From assembly GCA_028291285.1 (NCBI GenBank), contig JAQGIJ010000477.1:1-10587 (forward strand): DNA of 10,587 bases. Direction: 5' to 3'. This DNA is from Phenylobacterium sp. Its GTDB lineage: Bacteria > Pseudomonadota > Alphaproteobacteria > Caulobacterales > Caulobacteraceae. The position numbers and the translations under genes are program-made. Position 1 is the stretch's first letter. Each line of letters starts with the position of its first letter. Of the stretch, positions 6,163-10,587 are shown piece by piece. Below the pieces are notes generated by a model that saw only the letters and a list, made by a program, of their open reading frames with translations, made no database searches and was not told where the DNA came from.

Positions 6163-7251
6163 ATGGCGACACCCCCGCTGAAATTGAGTTCATCCATGCG
6201 CGTCCGCCCCTTTCGACTTCAACCTATACTTGCATGTATCGGTTTTCTCGTCGGATCGTCTGTGGCGGACGCGGCCCGGGCCGATACTTATTCGCTCTCC
6301 ATCAGCAATGCGATGGACCTGGGCCAGGTCACCGCCGCGGCGAGCGGAACCACGACCTTCCGCGTCAGCCCGCAGAGCGGCCAGGTGAACCTGCTCAGCG
6401 GCGCCGGCCACCGGCTGGGCACGGGGCTGGTCCGCGTCACCGTCACCGTCCGCTGCGCCAACGACAACAACAAGCTCGACAACGGCGACCACGACCAAGG
6501 GGGCGGGAACAACAAGCTCGACTGCAATGCCAACAAGGTGGGTGTGATCGTCGGCCCGGTCGGCCTGACCACGGGACGCGCCCTGCCGCTCAGCGCCTTC
6601 GCGGTCTCGATGAGCTCGGCCAGCCTGGCGGGCGCCGTGACCACCGGGGCGTTCACCAGCTTCCTGCTCAACCCGATCGGCAACGACCAGAGCCGGACCT
6701 TCTATGTGGGCGCGGACTTTCCCGTGGCCGGCGACGAGTCCGGCAAGGCCAGCGGGACGGGGCTGGCGCCGTTCTTCGTCAACCTGACCGACGCCAGCGG
6801 CGACCTGATCACCTACACCCTGGGCGTGGGCTCGATCACCGCCTATCGCGCGCTGACCATCGCCAAGTCCGCCGACCTGCGCTTCGGCGCGGTGATCCGC
6901 CCGGCGTCGGGCTCGGGCGCGGTGAGCATCGATCCGGCGAGCGACGCGCGCACCACCTCCGGCGGCGTCGCAGGCCTGCCCGGCCAGGCCTATGGGGCGG
7001 CGAGCTTCACCATCACCGGCGAAGGCGGGCAGGCCTTCTCCGTCTCGGTCCCCTCGACCATCCAGCTCGCCGGGCCGACCAACCTGAACGTCCACACCAC
7101 CACAAACCTGCCGACGACGCCCATGCTGGGCGGGGCGGCGGGCTCCGCCGGGAGCTTCACCCTGAAGGTGGGCGGCTCCATCCCGGTGGCCAGCGGCGCG
7201 CTGGTCGGCGCCTACAGCGGCGTCTGGACCGCGACGGTGGACTACAACTAA
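6163..7251 (+). CDS. Two-domain pilus subunit, probable tip adhesin, with C-terminal DUF4402 domain
   Basis: A 362-residue exported protein placed last in the pilus operon, the usual place for an adhesin. The start is uncertain: ATG 6163 follows AGAGG by ten bases, but ATG 6196 (M12) gives a more compact signal peptide with a weak GAG. Cleavage is likely near ARA (38-40). The C-terminal domain (about 226-362) is a clear DUF4402 match: DLRFGAV (238-244), SGSGAVSIDPASD (249-261), SGG (266-268), TITGEGG (283-289), VPSTI, KVGGSIPV (335-342) and a final Y-S-G-x(7)-Y-N strand. The N-terminal domain (41-225) begins with a similar layout (DLGQV at 52-56, then SGTTTFRVSPQSG) and carries an Asp/Asn-rich loop between C98 and C121. 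Size and domain order fit a two-domain tip adhesin; the receptor is unknown. A role as anchor or other minor subunit is possible. Confidence 0.75.
   Translation: MATPPLKLSSSMRVRPFRLQPILACIGFLVGSSVADAARADTYSLSISNAMDLGQVTAAASGTTTFRVSPQSGQVNLLSGAGHRLGTGLVRVTVTVRCANDNNKLDNGDHDQGGGNNKLDCNANKVGVIVGPVGLTTGRALPLSAFAVSMSSASLAGAVTTGAFTSFLLNPIGNDQSRTFYVGADFPVAGDESGKASGTGLAPFFVNLTDASGDLITYTLGVGSITAYRALTIAKSADLRFGAVIRPASGSGAVSIDPASDARTTSGGVAGLPGQAYGAASFTITGEGGQAFSVSVPSTIQLAGPTNLNVHTTTNLPTTPMLGGAAGSAGSFTLKVGGSIPVASGALVGAYSGVWTATVDYN
6466..6522 (+). repeat. In-frame 15-bp direct repeat inside the adhesin gene
   Basis: AACAACAAGCTCGAC occurs at 6466-6480 and exactly again at 6508-6522, 42 bp (14 codons) apart. 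It encodes NNKLD twice within the loop bounded by C98 and C121. The duplicated block contains Asn, Asp, Gly and His only between the copies (NGDHDQGGG). Confidence 0.85.
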
Positions 7252-7307
7252 GGCCTGCGCGGCGCTGGCTGTGGCGCTATCATGCCGCCGTTCCTCGGAG
7301 GATCGTC

Positions 7308-7868
7308 ATGAAACGCATCGTCGCCGGCGCCATCGCCGCGGGCCTGATCGCCGCCGCGCCGGCCTGGGCCGACCTGAAGCCCGGCGCCAAGGCCCCCGAC
7401 TTCTCCGCCCCGGCCTATCTCGGCGGCAAGCCGTTCACCTACCACCTGCGCGACGCGCTGAAGACCGGCCCGGTGGTGGTCTACTTCTTCCCCTCGGCGC
7501 ACACCAAGGGCTGCAACCTGGAAGCCCACCTGTTCTCCGAGTCCATCGACCAATTCAAGGCGCAGAAGGCCAGCGTGATCGGCGTCACCGCCGGCAAGGT
7601 CGGCGAGCTGGCCGACTTCTCCAAGGAGACGGAGCACTGCGGCGGCAAGTTCCCGGTGGCCGCCGACCCGGGCGCGAAGATCGCCAAGAACTACGACGCG
7701 CCGCTGAAGATGGCCGGCATGACCGTGCCGATGGACCTCTCGGCGCGCACCTCGTACGTGGTCGCGCCGAACGGCGAGGTGGTGTTCGCCTATTCCAACC
7801 TGGACGCCTCCGACCACGTCAGCCAGACCCTGTCGGCGGTGAAGGCCTGGCGGGCCAAGCACCCGTAG
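7308..7868 (+). CDS. Exported thioredoxin-fold peroxiredoxin
   Basis: A 186-residue protein that should reduce hydrogen peroxide or organic hydroperoxides in the periplasm. GGAGG lies six bases before the ATG. Residues 1-21 are a signal peptide (MKR, hydrophobic core, AWA before D22). The mature AhpC/TSA domain begins with LKPGAKAPDF. The catalytic motif PxxxTxxC is complete: P62, T66, C69 (peroxidatic Cys). R147 in SARTSYVV is the likely conserved active-site Arg, followed by the PNGEVVFAY strand. C111, in HCGGKFPVAAD, is the only other cysteine and may resolve C69 or be incidental; the BCP-type resolving Cys five residues after C69 is absent. It lies 56 bases after the adhesin with no terminator seen between, so read-through from the pilus operon is possible. 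A functional link with the pilus is speculative. Confidence 0.87.
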   Translation: MKRIVAGAIAAGLIAAAPAWADLKPGAKAPDFSAPAYLGGKPFTYHLRDALKTGPVVVYFFPSAHTKGCNLEAHLFSESIDQFKAQKASVIGVTAGKVGELADFSKETEHCGGKFPVAADPGAKIAKNYDAPLKMAGMTVPMDLSARTSYVVAPNGEVVFAYSNLDASDHVSQTLSAVKAWRAKHP

Positions 7869-7883
7869 GGGTCGGGGCAGCGT

Positions 7884-7937
7884 CCTTCTCCCCCTGCGGG
7901 AGAAGGTGTCAGCCGCAGGCTGACGGTTGAGGGGTCG
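7884..7937 (+). repeat. Structured intergenic repeat, copy 1
   Basis: CCTTCTCCC (7884-7892) and GGGAGAAGG (7898-7906) form a perfect 9-bp stem with loop CCTGC. GTCAGCC (7908-7914) and GGCTGAC (7918-7924) form a second stem with loop GCA. The copy ends TTGAGGGGTCG (7927-7937). It begins 16 bases after the peroxiredoxin stop, so the stems may also act as a 3' stabiliser or weak terminator. TTTTTT follows at 7954-7959 but is not directly behind a stem. This type of palindrome is common between genes in alphaproteobacterial genomes. Confidence 0.85.
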
Positions 7938-7983
7938 CGCTCCGCTCGCCGTGTTTTTTCAGAGACTTGCCGGATAGGGCTTT

Positions 7984-8038
7984 CGACCCCTCATCCGACC
8001 CGCTTGCGCGGGCCACCTTCTCCCGCAGGGGGAGAAGG
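7984..8038 (-). repeat. Structured intergenic repeat, copy 2 (inverted)
   Basis: Read on the minus strand, it repeats copy 1: 8038-8014 is a 25-base exact match to 7884-7908, and 7993-7984 matches TGAGGGGTCG at 7928-7937. Between these conserved ends the second stem differs in sequence (CCCGC at 7999-8003 with GCGGG at 8008-8012) but is still paired. The two copies therefore face each other across about 46 bases, and together they can form one long nested hairpin. Confidence 0.85.
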
Positions 8039-8072
8039 GTCGCGCAGGACGGGGGACGGCGCGGCAAAGCCC

Positions 8073-8101
8073 TTGCTCCGACAGGCGTTTTCGCCTATTT
8101 G
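8073..8101 (+). promoter_or_regulatory. Candidate promoter for the rpsF operon
   Basis: TTGCTC at 8073-8078 and TATTTG at 8096-8101 are spaced by 17 bases, upstream of all leader structures of rpsF. The match to the -10 and -35 consensus is only partial. A perfect palindrome AGGCG-TTTT-CGCCT (8083-8096) fills the spacer. A promoter is needed here because copy 2 of the intergenic repeat and a T6 tract separate rpsF from the upstream gene. Confidence 0.3.
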
Positions 8102-8102
8102 C

Positions 8103-8124
8103 CCGCCTCTTCATCGGAAGGCGG
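8103..8124 (+). other. Leader hairpin upstream of rpsF
   Basis: CCGC (8103-8106), a CT bulge and CTTC (8109-8112) pair with GAAG (8117-8120) and GCGG (8121-8124) around loop ATCG. It would lie at the very 5' end of an rpsF transcript started near 8108 or be disrupted by it, so its role is unclear. Confidence 0.3.
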
Positions 8125-8180
8125 TCTCAGGCGGAACGCGAATGGGTCGGGACACTCCCGGCCGCCGCGCTGAGATCCAT

Positions 8181-8212
8181 CGTATCCGGCGGACCTTCCG
8201 CCACCGGACGCG
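8181..8212 (+). promoter_or_regulatory. Candidate S6:S18-binding leader motif of the rpsF operon
   Basis: GGCGG (8188-8192) pairs with CCGCC (8198-8202) around loop ACCTT. An outer stem, CGTATCC (8181-8187) with GGACGCG (8206-8212), contains one A-C mismatch and one G-T wobble. Only the 3' side carries unpaired bases between the stems, reading ACC followed by G, so a CCG triplet sits at the bulge. A stem-bulge-hairpin with CCG in the bulge, just before rpsF, is the layout described for the leader by which the S6:S18 complex represses its own operon. It ends 28 bases before the rpsF ATG. Assignment is by eye, not by covariance search. Confidence 0.5.
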
Positions 8213-8240
8213 CCGCGTTCCACAAAGGAAGAAGGAAAAC

Positions 8241-8657
8241 ATGTCGCTCTACGAACACGTGGTCATCTCGCGGCAGGATATCTCGCCGCAACAGGCCGAA
8301 GCGCTCAACGACCAGCTCAAGACCCTCATCGAACAAGGCGGCGGCTCCGTCGCCAAGATCGAGTACTGGGGCCTGCGCAACCTGACCTACCGGATCAAGA
8401 AGAACCGCAAGGGTCACTACTCCCTGCTCGCCATCGACGCCCCCGCCGAGGCGGTGAAGGAGATGGAGCGCCAGCTGTCGATCAACGAAGACGTGCTGCG
8501 CTACCTGACCGTCCGCGTCGAGGAGCTCGACCTGGAGCTCTCCCCCATCCTCGCCCGCCGCGATCGCGACCGCAGCGACCGGCCCGATCGTCCGGACCGG
8601 CCCGACCGCCCCGACCGGCCCGATCGTCCGCGCGACGAACCCGCGTTTCTAGCTTAA
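8241..8657 (+). CDS. rpsF: Small-subunit ribosomal protein bS6
   Basis: A 138-residue S6 protein of the 30S platform, where it pairs with S18. The ATG at 8241 follows AAGGAAGAAGG; longer in-frame upstream readings cross the leader and are not S6-like. [35 protein letters not shown] (residues about 46-65) and [16 protein letters not shown] are clear S6 signatures. The globular domain ends near residue 103. The tail is unusual: instead of the Glu-rich end of E. coli S6, it has RRDRDRS followed by six DRP triplets (113-130) and a short RDEPAFLA end. It leads a compact operon with rpsR 18 bases downstream; no priB lies between them. Autoregulation through the leader motif is likely but not shown. 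Confidence 0.96.
   Translation: MSLYEHVVISRQDISPQQAEALNDQLKTLIEQGGGSVAKIEYWGLRNLTYRIKKNRKGHYSLLAIDAPAEAVKEMERQLSINEDVLRYLTVRVEELDLELSPILARRDRDRSDRPDRPDRPDRPDRPDRPRDEPAFLA
8577..8630 (+). repeat. Three tandem 18-bp units encoding (DRP)6 in S6
   Basis: Units at 8577-8594, 8595-8612 and 8613-8630 each encode DRPDRP. Units 1 and 3 are identical (GACCGGCCCGATCGTCCG); unit 2 differs at three third-codon positions, all synonymous. The repeat is in frame in the C-terminal tail of rpsF. Confidence 0.9.
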
Positions 8658-8675
8658 GAAAGGGAGGATCGATCC

Positions 8676-8954
8676 ATGACCGACGAAACCTCCATCGCGC
8701 CGGCCGCCGCGCCGGGCGCCTCCGGGGGCGCGCGCCGTCCCTTCTTCCGCCGCCGCAAGGTCTGCCCGTTCTCCGGCGCCAACGCGCCGAAGATCGACTA
8801 CCAGGACGTCAAGCTGCTGCAGCGCTACGTCTCCGAGCGCGGCAAGATCGTGCCGTCGCGGATCACCGCGGTGTCGTCCAAGAAGCAGCGTGAGCTCGCC
8901 AAGGCGATCAAGCGCGCCCGCTTCCTGGCCCTGCTCCCCTACGTCGTGAAGTAG
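8676..8954 (+). CDS. rpsR: Small-subunit ribosomal protein bS18
   Basis: A 92-residue S18 protein of the 30S platform, partner of S6. GGGAGG lies eight bases before the ATG. After an Ala/Pro/Gly-rich N-terminal stretch (about 1-20), the basic [15 protein letters not shown] segment and the highly conserved core [38 protein letters not shown] and [15 protein letters not shown] identify the family. Length is somewhat above the usual 75-85 residues because of the N-terminal extension, which is common in alphaproteobacteria. It is separated from rplI by only 12 bases, so the three genes should be one transcript. Confidence 0.97.
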   Translation: MTDETSIAPAAAPGASGGARRPFFRRRKVCPFSGANAPKIDYQDVKLLQRYVSERGKIVPSRITAVSSKKQRELAKAIKRARFLALLPYVVK

Positions 8955-8966
8955 GGGGCCGCAGTC

Positions 8967-9551
8967 ATGAAAGTCATTCTGCTCGAACGGCTCGAGGGCT
9001 GGGGCGGCCTGGGCGACGTGGTCACCGTCAAGGACGGCTTCGCCCGCAACTTCCTGCTGCCGCGCCAGAAGGCGCTGCGCGCCAACTCGGGCAACCTGAA
9101 GGTCTTCGAGGCCCAGCGCGTCGAGATCGAAGGGCGCAACGCCAAGACCAAGGAAGCGGCCAGCCGCGCCGGCGAGAAGCTGGACGGAACCAGCTACATC
9201 CTGATCCGCCAGGCGGGCGAGAGCGGCCAGCTCTACGGCTCGGTCTCCGGACGCGACGTGGCCGACGCGGTCAACGCCGAGGGCGGCAAGGTGGAGCGCT
9301 CCATCGTGGTGCTCGACAAGCCGATCAAGACGCTCGGCGTGCACGAGGTGAAGATCCGCCTGCACCCGGAAGTGACGGTCAGCGTCAGCATCAACGTCGC
9401 CCGCAGCCAGGACGAAGCCGAGCGCCAGGCGCGCGGCGAGAACGTCATCAACGCCCAGTTCGAAGAGAGTCGGATCGCCTCCGAAGAGGCCGCCGCCGAC
9501 CTGCTCGAAGGCGGCGCCGGCCAGATGGAAGGCGACTACGCCCGGTCCTAA
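8967..9551 (+). CDS. rplI: Large-subunit ribosomal protein bL9
   Basis: A 194-residue L9 protein, which binds domain V of 23S rRNA near the L1 stalk and helps keep reading frame. The start MKVILLERLEGWGGLGDVV, followed by VKDGFARNFLLPRQKALRA, is diagnostic. A charged linker helix (about 45-80) joins it to the C-terminal domain with GQLYGSVSGRDVADAV and ending HPEVTVSVSINV. E. coli L9 is about 150 residues; here an extra Glu/Ala-rich tail (about 150-194) is present, as in many alphaproteobacteria. An AGGGGG run after the rpsR stop serves as ribosome site. It is the last gene of the operon, followed by a strong terminator. Confidence 0.97.
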   Translation: MKVILLERLEGWGGLGDVVTVKDGFARNFLLPRQKALRANSGNLKVFEAQRVEIEGRNAKTKEAASRAGEKLDGTSYILIRQAGESGQLYGSVSGRDVADAVNAEGGKVERSIVVLDKPIKTLGVHEVKIRLHPEVTVSVSINVARSQDEAERQARGENVINAQFEESRIASEEAAADLLEGGAGQMEGDYARS

Positions 9552-9578
9552 GCCGGACGATCAGGTTCGCGAAGATCA

Positions 9579-9608
9579 GCGGCGCGGGAGCCATCCCGCG
9601 CCGCTTTT
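9579..9608 (+). terminator. Rho-independent terminator of the rpsF-rpsR-rplI operon
   Basis: GCGGCGCGGG (9579-9588) pairs perfectly over ten bases with CCCGCGCCGC (9595-9604) around loop AGCCAT, followed at once by TTTTCT. It lies 27 bases after the rplI stop. On the minus strand no T-run follows the stem, so it mainly ends plus-strand transcription, though the stem may also stop read-through from the convergent gene. Confidence 0.92.
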
Positions 9609-9622
9609 CTGTGGGGCTCCCG

Positions 9623-10587
9623 CTAACGCTCGTCCCAGAGGCGGCGCAGGACGGCGGGGGTGAGGCCGGGGAGGTCTTCGGAGATCAGGCCGGGGCCGTG
9701 CAGCTCGGCGGCTTCGCCGTGTATCCAGGCCCCGGCGCAGGCGGCCTCGAAGCTCTCCATGCCTTGCGCGACCAGGCCGCCGATGAAGCCCGCCAGCACG
9801 TCGCCGGAGCCGGCGGTGGCGAGCCAGGGCGTGCCGTTGACGTTGACGGCGGCGCGCCCGTCGGGGGCGGCGACGACGGTGTCGGGGCCCTTCAGGAGGA
9901 CCACGGCGCCGGCGCGCTCGGCGGCTCTGCGGGCCGCGGTGATGCGCTCCGGGGCGCTCGCCAGCAGGCCCTTGAACAGGCGCTCGAACTCGCCGGCGTG
10001 CGGGGTCAGCACGTCGTCGCGGTCGAGCACCGAGAACAGCTCCTCCGGATCGTTGCGGAAGACGCTGATGGCGTCGGCGTCGATGACCAGGGCCGCGCCG
10101 GTGCGCGCCAGCGCCAGCACGTTGAGCAGGGTGGTCTCCGAGACCCCGGCGGCGGGGCCGATCACGGCGGCGTCGACGTTCGCGGCGCCGGCCTCCAGTT
10201 CGAGGTCGGTGTCGAAGCTGCGCAGCATGATCGCCTCGAGGTGGGCGGCGTTGGCGGCCAGCGCCTCGCGCGGCGAGAAGAGCGTCACCAGGCCCGCGCC
10301 GATGCGAAGCGCGCCGCGGGCGGCGAGCCGGGCCGCCCCGGTGCTCCAGGCGTCGCCGCTGACCACCATCAGCCGGCCGCGGGCGTGCTTGTGGGTGCCG
10401 GCTGCGGGCCAGGGGAAGCGCGGCAGCCACAGCTCCGGCCCGTTCTCGACCAGGCGGGACGCGGTCGCGCCCAGGCCGATGTCGGCCACGACCACCTCGC
10501 CGCAGCGGCCGCGGCCGGGCTCCAGCACATGGGCCGGCTTCTTGGCGTGGAAGGTGACGGTGAGGCCGGCGCAGACGCTGGGGCCCA
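9623..10587 (-). CDS. nnr: Bifunctional NAD(P)H-hydrate epimerase/ADP-dependent dehydratase (5' end beyond window)
   Basis: This enzyme repairs hydrated NADH and NADPH: the N-terminal YjeF-type domain epimerises NAD(P)HX and the C-terminal ribokinase-like domain dehydrates it using ADP. The frame stays open from the stop at 9623-9625 to the right edge (320 residues seen), so an internal GTG at 10528 is not the start. The first visible residues, GLTVTFHAKKPAHVLEPGR then CGEVVVADIGL, are the typical end of the epimerase domain. The dehydratase domain shows RGRLMVVSGD, GALRIGAGLVT, IGPAAG (142-147 of the visible part), LTPHAGE (193-199), KGPDTVV (232-238) and the catalytic/ADP-site ATAGSGDVLAG (257-267). 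It is convergent with rplI and separated by the terminator. Confidence 0.92.
   Translation of the reverse strand, partial: GPSVCAGLTVTFHAKKPAHVLEPGRGRCGEVVVADIGLGATASRLVENGPELWLPRFPWPAAGTHKHARGRLMVVSGDAWSTGAARLAARGALRIGAGLVTLFSPREALAANAAHLEAIMLRSFDTDLELEAGAANVDAAVIGPAAGVSETTLLNVLALARTGAALVIDADAISVFRNDPEELFSVLDRDDVLTPHAGEFERLFKGLLASAPERITAARRAAERAGAVVLLKGPDTVVAAPDGRAAVNVNGTPWLATAGSGDVLAGFIGGLVAQGMESFEAACAGAWIHGEAAELHGPGLISEDLPGLTPAVLRRLWDER

Noticed and set aside
6190..7095. Minus-strand frame opposite the adhesin
   Set aside because: Shadow of the DUF4402 adhesin, which has a signal peptide and conserved motifs.
6234..7868. Apparent 544-codon fusion ending in the peroxiredoxin
   Set aside because: The first two thirds are the adhesin region read in the wrong frame; the true peroxiredoxin starts at 7308 with GGAGG and a signal peptide.
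7884..8038. CRISPR-like or insertion-sequence ends
   Set aside because: Only two copies, in opposite orientation, each self-palindromic, with no regular spacers, no transposase and no target duplication seen.
8004..8240. N-terminal extension of S6 into the upstream region
   Set aside because: S6 homology begins at MSLYEHV with a strong ribosome site; the upstream part is the inverted repeat and leader RNA read through.
10526..10528. GTG at 10528 as the start of a stand-alone dehydratase
   Set aside because: The frame continues upstream with typical epimerase-domain end sequence (TVTFHAKKP), so the gene is the bifunctional form cut by the window.

Overview
This high-GC window looks chromosomal and alphaproteobacterial, most likely Caulobacterales (Caulobacter/Phenylobacterium-like). 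That placement is an inference from the rpsF-rpsR-rplI order without priB, the S6, S18 and L9 sequences, and a CCTTCTCCC/GGGAGAAGG intergenic repeat of a kind common in such genomes. No rRNA, tRNA, CRISPR array, transposase or integrase is visible.

Layout: (1) 1-746, minus strand: start of a coiled-coil protein with one membrane segment, running off the left edge. (2) 747-1337: visibly AT-richer intergenic region between divergent genes, with short dyads and half-site repeats but no convincing gene. (3) 1338-7251, plus strand: a five-gene chaperone-usher pilus operon, comprising a DUF4402-type major pilin, a terminator-like hairpin, a second DUF4402-like subunit, a periplasmic chaperone, an outer-membrane usher and a large two-domain subunit that is probably the tip adhesin. 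Chaperone and usher both appear to start at TTG codons that overlap the preceding gene. (4) 7308-7868: an exported peroxiredoxin. (5) 7884-8038: two inverted copies of a structured intergenic repeat. (6) 8039-9608: rpsF-rpsR-rplI with a leader that can fold into an S6:S18-binding-like motif and a strong terminator. (7) 9623-10587, minus strand: the 3' part of a bifunctional NAD(P)H-hydrate repair enzyme (Nnr), running off the right edge.

How the pilus genes should work together: subunits enter the periplasm through Sec, are capped by the chaperone, and are polymerised through the usher by donor-strand exchange. The hairpin after the first gene would make the major pilin more abundant than the assembly proteins. 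The only cysteines in the mature parts of the five pilus proteins are a pair in the adhesin, bracketing an Asp/Asn-rich loop with a duplicated NNKLD motif. The usher ends in an unusual C-terminal region with a DDNGNGVRDPGE calcium-site-like motif. These two points, the covarying intergenic repeat pair and the rpsF leader are the most worthwhile leads.
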